From NCBI GenBank assembly GCA_015499995.1, contig JADNRV010000268.1, positions 1-64,000 on the forward strand: DNA of 64,000 nt, written 5' to 3'. Positions 11,515-23,070 of the stretch are shown piece by piece. This DNA is from Flammula alnicola (Eukaryota; Basidiomycota; Agaricomycetes; Agaricales; Strophariaceae). Each line of letters starts with the position of its first letter. Within the stretch, counting starts at the first letter, position 1. The notes below the pieces were generated by a model. It made no database searches, was not told the DNA's origin, and worked only from the letters and a program-made list of their open reading frames with translations. Position numbers and translations under genes: made by a program.

Positions 11515-14465
11515 AATCGAAAGGAGGTGAGGGTAAGAAGACGCGAGGGGAGACCCTGGTAGAGGGAGACCCGCCCGGTGCGCAACGAATCGAGTCGTAT
11601 GACTCGATTCGTTTTATGTTCTTCCTCTCTCCATCCCTTCACTTACCCAATCCACAGGCAAGACGACGAGATGACGACGACCGTGGAATGGTCGTCGTCG
11701 CTGTCCTTATTCCGTTGGCTGCGCGGACACGACGATACGGCGACAGCGACTCGGTGGAAGAAGCAGCAGCAGCACGACCGCTGCTGCTGCTTGTATATGG
11801 GTACGACTGCGACTACGACGAGGGAACGGCGGCAGCAGCACGACCGCTGCTGCTGCTCGTATACGAATAGATGACAACGAGACGGGAGGAGCAGCAACAG
11901 CACCACCGCCGCTGCTGGTCGGATACGGTGACGACGACAGGGGAACACGGGCAGCAGCACCACCGCTGCTGCTGCTCCTATACGTATACGGCGACCGACG
12001 AGGAGATGCGAGCAGCAGCAGCAGGGTGACCGCTGCTGCTGCTTGTACACGACGTCGATGAAGTGGACACAGCAGCAGCAGCACGACGGCGGCTGCTGCC
12101 CGTATACGGCGACGGCGAGAAAGCGGGAGCAGCAGCAGCAGCGCCCACTGCTGCTGCTCGTCCTCGTCGTCACCGTATGGCAGCAGCAGCATGACGGCGG
12201 CTGCTGCTCGTATACGGCGACGGCGAGAAAGCGGGAGCAGCAGCAGCAGCGCCCACCGCTGCTGCTCGTCCTCGTCGTCACCGTATGGCAGCAGCAGCAT
12301 GACGGCGGCTGCTGCTCGTATACGGCGACGGCGACAAGGCGGGAGCAGCAGCAGCGGCGTCCACTGCTGCTGGTCGCATACGGTGACGACCAGGGGTAGC
12401 AGCAGGACGAGCGCTGCTGCTGCTCGGAGGAGCAGCGTCAGCAGCTCGACGGCGACGGACGAGGTGGGAGGAGCCACAGCACGACAGCTGCTATTCAAAT
12501 ACGGCGACGGCGGCGAGGAGGGAGCAGCGCCAGCACGACGAGGTGGAAGCAACGCCAGCAACATGGCCCCTCCTGCTGTTGCCCCGTTATGGCGGCGACA
12601 ACGAGGTGGGAGCGGCGGCGACAGCGAGGTGGGAGCGGCGGCGGCAGCGACACGACGACAAGGACGAGGACAAGCAGCAGCAGGAGAGGCGACGACGTGT
12701 GTTACTCACGTCGATATGCGCCCTCCTTTTTCTCTTGTCCTCGTTTCAGTCCCATATTTCATTGTATTTGTTGTATACCTTATAAAATATATTGAAAGTT
12801 TCTATTTACCCTTTTTTTTACCTGAGATTTTCGAGCTGAGAGGCAGCAGGACAAAAATGAAGGATGTCTATTTTTAATCATGCAGCAGCGTGGGATTAAT
12901 GCAAAGTATCTAATCTATAGATAACGGGCAGGCGCCGAGGCACGAGCGTCGACATCTAAAAATATTTAGCTAGGGCGCTTTCTGGCTATCTAATCTATAG
13001 ATAATGAATCAGGCACAAGCACTGGCATCTAAAAATATCACACCGGCGCTTTCTATCTAATTTTAGAATGTCATCCAAAGTCATCCATCTCAATCCACCC
13101 ATCCCCGCCCCCCGTGAGGTGCGCAAAGGGCGGCAATGGATAGCAATATATTGCTGGACCCTATTGGATTTTTTTCCGCAGCCACAACCGCCCCGCACGA
13201 TGAGCGCAAGCCAAAATACAAGCCCGCGCATCATTTCCTGCATTGTTGACAGTTGTTTGACAGCAGCCCCGCCCCAAATAGGAACGTCATCCAAAGCCAT
13301 TCTCGTCAATCCACCCATCCCCGCTCTCCCCGAGGTGCGCAAAGAGTGGGGGCAGGTCAAAATATATTTATAGACCCTACTAGAATTTTTCCCACGCCTA
13401 AAAGCGCCTCCAACGACGAGCAGCACCCAAATTACAGTCCCGGACACCATTTCCTGCATTGTTGACCCATGTTTACTATTGCCCGCCCCCAGCAATGACC
13501 CCACAATCTGTCCCGGCACCCCCGGCACATTGTATATAGTATATACATGGCCTTAGGCTGCGGCCTAAGCGGCCCAAACCCGCTATAGATGTATAACGTA
13601 GTTAGCCCACAGCCTAGGAATCATACATGATACCAGCGACTACAGGTGGCCCCACGGACTCTCGAACCCTCGACCAGCTCCTCGTCTCACTGCGTCGATG
13701 CACCCGCAAAACCGCTGTTGCACCCGCGTCATGGTGGCATCATCGACGCCGCATCGAGACAGGAGCAGCAGTTGCTACTGCTGCTCCTCGTCGCCCGTTG
13801 CATCCGGGTTGTCGTTGCACACCCGTCGTCGCTGCACACCGGCGTCGTCGTCGCTTCGGGTCATCCGTTGCATCCGCGTTGTCGGTGGTCATGTCGAGAC
13901 AGCAGCAGTTGCTACTGCTGCTGCTGCTGCTCGTCGCCCCGTTGAGTCCGCGTCATCGTTGCACACCCGGCATCGTGGCATTGACGCACCCGCCGTTGCA
14001 ACCCCCGTCGTCGTGGCTTCGTCATCGCCCATCGTCATTGCACGTCCGCGTCGTGGCATCGAGACAGCAGTAGCTGCTAGCAACTGCTGCTGCTCGTCGC
14101 CCCTTGCGTCCGTGTTGTCGTTGCACACCCGCAGCGTCGCAGCGTCGTCGCTGCACCCGCTGTTCCAGCCGCCGTGTCCATTGTGTTGGCGTCGTCACAT
14201 CGTTATTGCCTCGTTGATGGTGTGGAGATGGTGGTGGGTGTGTTTGGGATGGTGGTGGGTGTGTTCGGGATGTCGGATGGGGAGAGTGCAAAGGCGGACG
14301 TTGTGAATTTGAATTGCCAGTACGTGCCTGCCGTTTTCGGCAAATGCCGAGCACTGCTCATTGCAAACAGCTTGGCCCGGGGCCGACCCGGCCCGACCCT
14401 GGCCCGACCCTCCTGGCCCTGGCCTGGCCCGGACCGTGGACAGTCTACCTGCAAGCAGTCAACCT
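11515..14465. repeat. Right arm of the foldback element
   Basis: This is the mirror of 7490-10460: short block with inverted repeat (11525-11720), triplet tract (11755-12700), the 75-base doublet (12885-13080), tandem units containing TCCTGCATTG (13080-13500), unique block (13556-13625), triplet tract (13755-14180) and GGCC-rich block (14370-14455). The arms differ by point changes and by different lengths of the triplet tracts. Confidence 0.85.
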
Positions 14466-15500
14466 TTTGCCACTATCGCAGCAGGGCTCACCACATCCTC
14501 GGATGCTCGCACATGTCGTTCAAGTCTGCTTGGGTATATAGTAAGGATCCAACACTGATCGCCAGTGCTCGGGGGTGAAATCTGGTGAAATTCGCAAAGT
14601 TCATTTGAACTCCGACATCACGTGACATTGTTGATCAAAATTCAACTTCGTCGCCTTGTCTATCGAGTGTCAACCCAGCTTGTCCTCTTCCCACCACAGC
14701 CCACTGCCCTCAACTCTCGTGTCCCTCGACACCCAACGACGCTACCATGGAGGCTGGAATGCCTCACTAGATGACTTTCCTTCAGCAGACCCTGTTAACG
14801 TCGTTTTTGTGCAGATACCCAACGATGGGAGGTGACAATCCAACAGATCGTAAGTTCTTGGCCCCGGATGTATCGTTCAACGCCACTAACACAACATTCT
14901 CTAGTCTAGCGAAGCCGATGACACTGTTAACTGCAACACGCAACACACAAGCGATGGTGAGTGGTCCCATGCACAGGTCAGAATTGCTGACCATTTGCTC
15001 TTACTTCCCACCTCTGCCTGCTCAACTGAGACCCAAATATGTTGTAAGCTGTAACCCTCTCCTCTCCCTGGCCACTCACTCACTTTATCTTCACGTATAG
15101 GTATTCTGCTCATGCCATCAGTGCTATGCCCCCGCCGTGCTGCTGCTGATTGGTTACAGCTTTGGATCCCGCTTTCTCGGAGGATTACTGCTCTCAAGAC
15201 GGAAAGAGCTTTGCCTGTGTTAGTAGGATTACATTTAGCTAGTTAGATTCTCTAGTTTTTATCAATTTATTCTGTTTTTTATTTTCCAAATGTGCGATTT
15301 GGTCTGCCGCCAGCTATTGAGATTAATAATACCCTACCTGGAATATAGATTGATATGTAGGCTATGTTAGCTATGGTCCTACCGGACAACAGGAGCAATG
15401 TAGGTGAATATAGTCACACTGGGCAGCTACATTGCCCTATATTTTAGGGGGATGTCGACGGGGCTATGAATGCTACATATTCAATGTTGTGCAATGTATA
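14466..15500. other. Right subterminal region of the foldback element
   Basis: This part is absent from the left side. Short plus-strand pieces between 14747 and 15220 have intron-like gt...ag gaps (for example about 14850-14905), but the joined text has no recognisable domain. It may be a captured host fragment or simply noncoding. Confidence 0.3.
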
Positions 15501-15517
15501 CATCGGGTTTTTTCCTG

Positions 15518-16798
15518 ATGCTCTCTCCAGCTAAGGGTGGTGGATACTACCCAGCTGCGATTCATCAGGAACTTAACGGAGACAAATACAAAATCGTACG
15601 CAAGCTCGGATATGGACCCCGGTCGTCTACGTGGCTTGTCTTGTGTTCCCACAGGCCCAAATACGTTGCGGTGAAGATCTTCACCATCGCCGCCTCAGAG
15701 CAGGCAAGGAATGTGGAGCTTCCCATCCTCAAGTCTTTACGCAGCATTGATCGTGACCTGCCGGTTCCAGTCTTTCAAGAGAGCTTCTGGGAGGAAAGCA
15801 GAGATGGATCGCACCTTTGCGTGGTAATGAGTCCATTGAGCACTTCCATTCAGGCGTTGCAACGAGATGCTGAGAACGAGCGACTCCCCGTTCATGTGGT
15901 GCAGCAGGTTGTGCACACTGCTGCTGAGGCGCTTGAAGGATTGCACGGTGCTACAATAATGCATGGAGGTATGTTTCATATCGTGATTTATTTCACCTTA
16001 ATGTTATCGCTAAAGCATCCTAGCCATTAAAGCAGAAAACATATTTTTCTGGAAGGGGGTGGATGTCGATTTGATGAAACCCATCCTCGACTCAGAACCT
16101 GCTCCGACCACTACAAAGATCAAGAAATACGTCACTGTACAATCACAGCCCCTAATTCATGGTTTTAAATGGAAACACAAGAAGAATAAAGTTGTAGACT
16201 GGCCGCTTGTCCTTGGCAACTTTGCACATGGTAAGACTTTTCCTCCTTCTGCGCCAATTTATGTGGTTTCCAACTACCTTTTGCTAGCCCAGCGATCGTC
16301 TTACAACTTACCGGAGAAGCATTATGACTATCTCTCTGCGCCCGAGACCCTATTGGGACAGGCGTCGTGCTCGCCTCAAACTGATATCTGGATGCTGGGT
16401 TATATGGTAAGTCGATCACAAGAAATCTGTTTGGGCCCTTTCTCATGAAATCGTGCTCTCAGGCATTCAACCTCCTCACAGGCAAAGTTCCCTTCTACTC
16501 AAAGAGGAACGTTTCCAAACAAATCGCCGCAATGCGAGCCGTCCTGGAAGACGAGGTCCCAGAAGAATGGCTCAGCGACAGTAAAATGAAGAACTACAAT
16601 GCCACAGATCACGAGCTTGTTACTTCCATCGAAACGAGTCTCTCGGGTGTGCTCCACAAAGATGATGCATCTGCAGCTGCAGCTTTCATTAAGAGCTGCC
16701 TTCGCTTGGATCCGAGAAAACGGCTTACGGCAAAAGAGTGCTCAGATCATGAATGGTTGGCTGACACCACTGCTTGCTCTTGTGGATTCAACGGTTGA
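15518..16798 (+). CDS. SRPK-like protein kinase fold, copy 1 (5' end replaced by foldback element)
   Basis: Four exons: 15518-15968, 16024-16230, 16293-16406 and 16463-16798. It has a glycine loop region (KLGYGPRSSTWLV), the ATP-anchoring lysine (YVAVKIF), an APE-like motif (YLSAPETLLG) and the C-lobe (AFNLLTGKVPFY, LDPRKRLTAKEC). The catalytic-loop aspartate is missing (MHGAIKAENIFF where HxDxKxxN is expected) and the DFG position reads NFAHG. It should therefore be a pseudokinase unless it uses a non-canonical mechanism. The native first codons (ATG at 7071, MSFPEEPLDL) are stranded 8.4 kb upstream. The ATG at 15518, formed by the end of the element, is in frame with the remainder. Agaricomycetes carry many SRPK-like paralogues. 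Confidence 0.75.
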
Positions 16799-17206
16799 AA
16801 AAGGAGGCGAAGCAATGAAATGGTTATGGAATTTGTTTTCGGTATGATCAGAAGTAAGGTTTGTGATAAATAAAATTACATCATCAATGGATAATGGGAT
16901 GAAGTGAGGTGGTACAGTGTGAGAGCAGAGAGCGAGGATAGACAGAGACGGAGAGAGACCACGAACAGAGAAACAGAACGCGAGAAAAGAGAACAAGAAA
17001 TAGTAGTATGTCGCATGGATGGATGTCAATGAATACACGATACAACACCTGAATAAGAAAAGAGCCAGCGTCGTGGAACCTCCTGGCTGGAAATAACGAT
17101 TATCTTACTTATCTTCACTGAAGGGCAAAGTTTGCCTTCGACCGAGTATCGCACTAGATATATTACGGAGAAATGGAGCTCGTGGCCGTCCATCGGATAT
17201 GCTAAA

Positions 17207-18082
17207 TTTTTTTTTTTTTTTTTTTTTTTTTTTGGAATCCCGTTTATAGTCATTTTCGGGGCGAACCCCATGTAGACTACTCACAGCCGGCCTGTACCTA
17301 ATGTAGATAGACAACCCCCAGCTACCCCAACCCATGTAGGCGGCAACTTAATCCCCCTTTCCAAACCTTACGGCCGGTCTGGCAGAAGGAGTCGGCCAAT
17401 GAAGCTATCTACCCCGGGCGCACTCCTGCGCTATATATGAGTAATTAACAGTTACTACTTTAAGCGATTCCTGTCTAATCTATGATGGGATCGTGTTTCT
17501 CCGATTCGTCTCCTCTTGCTGCCACCCTCGGCCTTGTGCCCCACGTGGACCCCCTATACCAATACCCTTCCGGCTAGCAGGACCCGGGGACTGGTTTACC
17601 AGCCTCGGCAGTTGCCAGATCGTTGCCGACCCCGTCCCAGGTGTAAAGTCTAGGAGCACGGTGGAGATCTTGAACAAGTTTTAAACTCCGAAGGCTTCTT
17701 GAGGCGGAGCTCGTATATCGAATTTTGAACGTCTTGTCAGTGGCGTGGAAGTACAGCGCGTTTGGTAATTGAATTTATATACCGGCATATATCCGGTCGA
17801 GTTAACCCCTCCCAACTCCGTTCCCACATGCGGTGCCAGATTGGTACAAACGGTACAGTTTTCCCTCCCAGTCTGTCAGGCTACTTATTCACACGCCGCT
17901 AGATCCAGCTAATGTCACCGGACCCACCACTCGACCTTAATCCAACAGAGACATCATTGATTCCGGCTTAAGTAATAACAGTGATAGAATCTCCCAGTGT
18001 CTAAAATGTGTCTGGAAGGGTTTCGGGGCAGGTTCGAACCCTAGGCCTTGCCGTCAGCAAAGCACGAGCAATCGCGCCCCCC
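17207..18082 (-). mobile_element. Long tRNA-headed SINE-like retroposon
   Basis: On the minus strand the element starts at 18082 with a tRNA-like head. A hairpin CTTTG-CTGACGG-CAAGG resembles an anticodon arm, and GGTTCGAACC is a perfect polymerase III B box. It runs about 850 bases and ends in 27 A residues (T run 17207-17233). It is flanked by a target duplication of about 11-13 bases, GATATGCTAAATT, at 17196-17208 and 18083-18095. Length is unusual for a SINE, so the body may be composite or a LINE-derived tail. No reverse transcriptase ORF is present. Confidence 0.75.
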
Positions 18083-18208
18083 GATATGCTAAATTGCAGA
18101 TGGCCTGTGTTTCCGATTCCGAAGACGGACAGTACTTTCCTTTTCTTTCCTTTCCTCGACTGCGCTTTTCAAGTGGGGACTTGGCACCGAACGTGAGGCG
18201 GGATTGGC

Positions 18209-18430
18209 ACGCCGCGCAAGTACAGCCCTACATGTACACGTTCTAATAGCAGCTGGTTTGTCTTGGGCGTTCTTGGACGATGATCTTCGACTTTTCGATT
18301 ACTTGGCGAAGACTTGGGCTCTCATATATGCACGCATCGTGGAATGTATTGTCTTCGTTTGTATTGGGCACAGGCATGGGACACTGCGCGTGAGAGATCT
18401 GGCTAGAGAATTAATCAGATTAGAGCCGCC
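18209..18430 (+). repeat. Inverted copy of the sequence at 29035-29260
   Basis: About 220 bases, from GCGCAAGTACAGCCC to TCAGATTAGAG, match the minus strand of 29035-29260 at roughly 85-90 percent by eye. The ORFs in the two copies (RRASTALHVHVLI..., CIGHRHGTLRVRDL) share text but lack supporting exons. The outer ends do not show clear terminal repeats. It lies outside the mirror symmetry of the segmental duplication, so it is an independent repeat. Confidence 0.7.
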
Positions 18431-19508
18431 GGTGACATATGCCCAGCACTGACCTGCGAAACATCATTCGTGCAACAGGCGTCAAGCGTCATGCAGGCAT
18501 CCCGCGTCCGTGTTAGGCGTCAAATGGTTATTTGGTGACCGGCTGCGGAGGCCAATTATAGCGCGTGAAGCGTGTGATGGGTAGCATTTGGGACAAAAGA
18601 AGACGCTAACGGAGGGTTCGCGTTGTGCCTGTGCGAAGTGGTGCGCATGGCAATCAGGCGTTTTCAACAGGTAGTGTTCCGAGATTGTACAGGACCTCGG
18701 CATGCAGTGTCGTACACCTTGAAACAGTTCATACGCAAAGCCGCGGCATGAAGCCGTTTTCCGTTTCCACTGCGGATCTACGTATAAGGGACTGCACCGA
18801 CAAAACATAGGCCACGCGGTCCGCGATTCAAGGGTGTCTCCGTGGCTTCGACGCTCGCAGCTAAGTATACGAGTAGGTAAGTTAAGTATACTGTGTCCGG
18901 AACGCCAAAAATGACTCACGATGGGTATCAGCGCCCCAAAGCCGCCCTGGACGCGGAAATGAGAACCTCAGGTTATAGCCGGAGCTAACGAGCATCGAGG
19001 TGCTGGGGAAGAGAGGCGGCATGTATACGTACTTAGTGTGAAGCACCCTAGCATTGTGCAGGATATTTGGGCTGGCATATGGCTGTGCCAGAGCCAGCAC
19101 ACGGAGGGTCTATTCCTAGTCGTATCGCAAGGCAAAACCAAGTGGACGATAATGGATGCCATGTGGGGTTGACGCGCGGGTGAGAGGAGCACGCCATATT
19201 CTGCCACCGGGTCATTTTGTAGCTGAGGTGCCCGTTGTTGACTGTGACGCCAAAAACGTACGTGAGATCGTCGTTTCAAGTTGGGCTTGAAGGAATTCTA
19301 GTGGGGCCTTTAAACCGGGTTCAAGCACTTTTCGATCGCTGGCGGTGATAGACAAGACAAGAGGTAAAGAGGCAATATGATGTTTATTCGGAAAAGAACC
19401 AAGTTCGGCAGATTGTCGTTGGCACCAAGGGCACGTGACGTCAAACACCCCCTGATTTTGAATGAGACCCATGCTCTTTGAACTGTACCCTCATCTCCAT
19501 CCTCTTCC
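18431..19508. other. Intergenic region upstream of the DUF2415 gene
   Basis: No coding sequence recognised. ORFs on the minus strand (18482-18919, 19212-19576) have no domain; the last overlaps the start of the next gene antisense. Confidence 0.5.
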
Positions 19509-22500
19509 ATGGCAAGAGATCCGTCCCTCCTCGACTCAAACCAGCCAACCGCAATTGCTCCTGCTACTCCTGCCATCGCACATGTGTAAGTCCTATCAAC
19601 TATCTACAAGGAGTAGTAAAGGCTGACCGGTACATACCCTGCGCTGCCGTGAATCGTGACCATTCGTCATACACCACACTAGACAACTGCGGGATCTCCT
19701 AATATGTCCCCGCGAGCGCGGCGTCGTCAACTATGTCGTCCCACGCGCCATCGTCGAGCAGGATCTCCACGCCCCAGATGCAGTGAGTGTCACGTCCTCT
19801 AAGCGCCTTACTAAACGCCACTGACATTGCCACCCTCACTACCTACACAGCCGACTCGGGTACTATCCCAACTCAGCTTCACCCCAAACTCGCTTACCTC
19901 GCTCCCGGTGGGGAACGACACCCTCATCGCCGCAGGTGGACAGGAGACGGAGATCCATCTGTCTTACCACACGCCTACAAGTTCCTCTTCCGCTTCCTCG
20001 TCGTCGTCTTCTTCACGCACGCGGCGCACCCGTCTCGCATGGGAATTCGAAGACCACCTCACGGGGTCCATAAACAACTCGGTGCTGCTTACGTCGTTGA
20101 GTCTGACGAGGTCGAACGAGAGCAGTGTCGATCCGCGCGTGGGAATCAGTAATAACGATGGTAGTGTACGCCTGTACGATATCCCTCTGCGGGTACAAAG
20201 TGCCAGGCGGAAGCTGCATGAAGTGGGGCAGGTTAACCTGGAGGTGCCTATTAATCACTGTGAGTCATTCGTGCTCTCCCTCATTTTGTCTCTTCTGTGA
20301 AATGTCTTTCAATATGCTGCGGGCGTTGCCATTTTTCATAATTACATGCAATTCTATAATGTTACTAACTTGGCACTCTCCATTTTCCAGCATCAATATC
20401 ACCGGACGGACGGACCCTCCTATCCGTCGGCGACTCGAACAAAGTATACTTCCACCAAATCACAGGCGGCTCCCGCATAACCTTCGCCCCAATAACCACA
20501 CTTACCATCCCGCCACCGGACGCCTCTCCACTTCCATACGCCTCCTCTTCCTTGGCAGCAGCCTTCTCCACAGCGTTTTCGGGCGATGGAAGCAAGTTCG
20601 CAGTGGCGAGCCAGGAGGGCGTGGTGGCGGTGTGGGATGTGCGCAGCACGAAGCCGATGAAGGTGTTCCAGACGGATAAGACGCGGGGCATGGGTGGTGG
20701 TGGAATGAGGGGTGGAGAAGGCGGTGCGGGATTAGTGGGGAATGGGGGCGCGAGTGGGTGGTTGTCGGATGATCCGTGGGAGTGGACAAGAGGGACCAAG
20801 GCGCCGGGGTGGTGTGTGCGGAGTGTGAAGTTTAATGGTGGCGAGGGGGCGAGGTTGGGGAAGGAGGTTATGGCGTTTACGGAGGTGCGTTTTTGCTTTC
20901 AATGAGATCAATTTAACCTGAATTTTGAATATGGATATAGCATACTTCGCTAGTCCACGTTGTCGATGCACGGACGTTTGAAACGCATGATATCATACGC
21001 GTTCCTACGCTCCAACGACCGCAGCCTTCGCGCCGCACGTCGAGTTCGTCCACAACCGCATCGACGTCGACGCATCGGCCGTCGTCGGCTACTTCGACTC
21101 GGACCTCCAATTCCAATGCCACTGGCAGCACCACGAACGCGACCACCGCGAGCAACCAAAACCAAAATACCACCGCAACGGCGCCCACCCGCACCCAATC
21201 CCGCACCGAGTCCCTGTTGGCGGACCATGAGCGGAGAGTGCGCAACCGGAACCTCGTCAGACGGTTGTTGCCTGTTAGTAATGCGAGGCGGACGGTTGGT
21301 GGTGGCGCTTCGACTTCTTCTACTACCCCGCCGGCAGCAGGTGGGACTCGAAGCGCAGATGGTGGGATAGAGGCGGGCCCGCTTATGCGCCTTCCACCAC
21401 TTCTGCCTCCGCCTGTATCGATTTTGGACGCTCCTCCGAGTTCGGCTCCAACCCCGACAATGGCGACGACATCGACATCGACAACGACAACGACCTCGAT
21501 GGCACCAACGCCAACGCCAGCTGTCCTGGCATCTCGATTGACGCCAGCGTCTGCTGCCCGTTTGACCGCTGCGGCTTCGGCTGTGCGCGGAGGGGCGAGG
21601 CGGGCGGGGTCGGCCTCTGCATCTCCTGGGTTGGGATCTGGTACAGCACGTACGCCGTCGTCGTCGTCGTCGTCGGCCTTGACGCCGACATCTGGAGGCG
21701 GGGCATCAGGAAGCACCCCGGCGATCGTGCAGGCGCTGGGCGACGCGTTCCGCATACCCGTTCCGGCGTCTGCGTATTCGGCGCCTGCGAGTATCGGCGA
21801 TTCGACGTGGCGCACGTTGGGCGGTACGACGGGTGCTGGTGGCGCGTTGGGACGGTGGGGTGGGGGCGCTGCAGGTGGTGGTAGTGCAAGCGCCAGTACG
21901 GCGCCAGGCGGTGGTGGAGACAGTCGTCGTGCAGGTGACGATGGTGTGCGGACGGATGCGGTGCGACATGGCCAGAGAGAGTTTGAGCGTATGGAGGATG
22001 AGGACGATCGTGAGGGCATCGTGGTCGTTCCTGATCTGGGCGATCGGGATGTGGAGAGCGAGGTGCACGCGCTGCTTGCTGTGCATGGGATATCCAGCCG
22101 GCTTGGAGGCGGGGGTGAGGAGGTCGGTGGGAATAGGAACAGGCGGGGTGGAGATCGTGATGCCACGCGTTCGGCCGGCGGTGAAGGTGAAGACAGTGGG
22201 ATGGATGGCCAGGAGGGGTATGACGCGTACCTGGACGACATGGGGATGAGGTACGAGGAGGGGATGGAGGAGGATGCGGAAGAACTGACAGGGGATCCGG
22301 AGGAGTGGTTTTTGAGGGCGATGGCGGCTGCTAATGCTGATCGGGATGCGCTCGAGGAAGAAGAGGAGGATGATCGTGGTGATCGTGTCGACGTGGATTT
22401 GGAAGATGAGGATAGGATGGACGTTGATGAGGATGAGGATGGGGAAGGCGAGGAGGATGAGGATGAGGATGAGGACCTGGATTTGGAGTTTGAGTGTGCG

Positions 22501-23070
22501 TCGGGCGGGAGTAATTCCAGGAGCGGGTCGCCGTTTTCGTCTTCCATCCGTGGGCCTGCTGATGCTGGTACCTCGAGGAGGTATGGATCGCATTCGCACC
22601 ACGCATCGTCGAGCTCGACTGCATCATCTGGCTGGCCTCTCTCCGCGTCCTCCACCTCTCGAGGACCAACGCCGACCGCCGGCGCCGCAGACAAACCCGA
22701 CTCGGACGCGTCGTCGCATCATCACCACCATCGGAAAGGCCACGGAGCGGCGCTGAAGAAGTACGGGTACTACGAGGACCTGGACATTGCGGGGCTGTGC
22801 TTTGATCCGTGGGGGGAGCGGATGTACGTCGCGGGTGTGGGGATTGGGATTGGTGGTGTGGGTGTGCATGGGCACGCGCAGCATCATGGCGGTGGGGGTG
22901 CGTTTGGGTTCGGCGGCGGCGGCGGCGGCGGGGCGCATGGACATGGGTATGGGCTGGGCGCTGGGGTGGGACTCGGGGCGGCTGGGGAAGGTGTTGGTGT
23001 TGGTGCGGTTGTTGAGTGGAGTGTGCGCGGCGCGGAGAAGAGGTGGTGGGTGGATGATGGGTGGATGTGA
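19509..23070 (+). CDS. WD40-like protein with DUF2415 domain
   Basis: Five exons (19509-19585, 19683-19782, 19851-20259, 20391-20884, 20941-23070) join in frame to about 1069 residues. The N-terminal half carries beta-propeller text: LRDLLICPRERGVVNYVV, TLIAAGGQETEIHLS, SPDGRTLLSVGDSNKVYF and SGDGSKFAVASQEGVVAVWD. The motif TSLVHVVDARTFE is typical of DUF2415. The last exon is a long low-complexity linker with Ser/Thr/Ala/Gly-rich and acidic runs (about 22370-22500), ending in a conserved propeller return (DLDIAGLCFDPWGERMYVAG, GAVVEWSV). The family is conserved in fungi; its role is unknown to me. Introns are 49-131 bases. The 3' flank from about 23140 is duplicated inverted at 16870-17065. 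Confidence 0.88.

Larger units (their letters stand above)
7100..15520. mobile_element. Giant foldback-type element inserted in kinase-fold gene copy 1
   Basis: The ends are inverted repeats: CATCAGGAAAAAAC at 7100-7113 and its complement at 15507-15520. Arm B shows the uninterrupted site at the matching codon, so the insertion is directly demonstrated. The flanks share only CT, so the target duplication is 2 bp at most. Inside, two arms of about 3 kb (about 7490-10460 and 11515-14465) are inverted copies, separated by about 1 kb. The flanking subterminal parts (7115-7480 and 14470-15500) are unrelated to each other. I see no transposase, integrase or helicase ORF, so it looks non-autonomous. 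The superfamily is not identified; ends and target duplication do not match CACTA or hAT. Confidence 0.75.
3784..17070. repeat. Arm A of an inverted segmental duplication (interrupted by two mobile elements)
   Basis: Read on the minus strand, this arm follows the order of 23140-27401. It starts inside RAI1 exon 1, passes the unrecognised gene with its HHLYV exon and the kinase-fold gene, and ends in the 3' region of the DUF2415 gene (about 16870-17065). The outer breakpoint at 3783/3784 is sharp: RAI1 sequence runs to the codons for SYTP and then becomes unrelated. Removing the inserts 5957-6986 and 7100-15520 leaves about 3.8 kb, against about 4.25 kb in arm B. Arm B carries about 400 extra bases at about 23300-23700. 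Confidence 0.9.

Noticed and set aside
9567..12877. Long ORFs rich in Gln, Ser, Cys, Arg and Leu over the foldback arms (for example 9567-10244 minus, 11707-12564 minus, 12191-12877 plus)
   Set aside because: All follow CTG/CAG and GTC triplet repeats, are open in several frames on both strands at once, and contain no non-repetitive conserved segment.
7100..15520. Helitron or CACTA-type identity for the large element
   Set aside because: The ends are inverted repeats, unlike Helitrons. They do not begin CACTA, and no Rep/helicase or transposase ORF is visible.
18020..18082. A functional tRNA gene at the B-box sequence
   Set aside because: The acceptor stem and D arm do not pair properly. 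Position between a target duplication and a long poly-A-tailed body fits a SINE head better.
20913..22694. 593-codon ORF on the minus strand
   Set aside because: It is antisense to the last exon of the DUF2415 gene. The Ser/Pro/Val-rich text mirrors the Gly/Ala/Asp/Glu-rich sense strand, which has family motifs and splice continuity.
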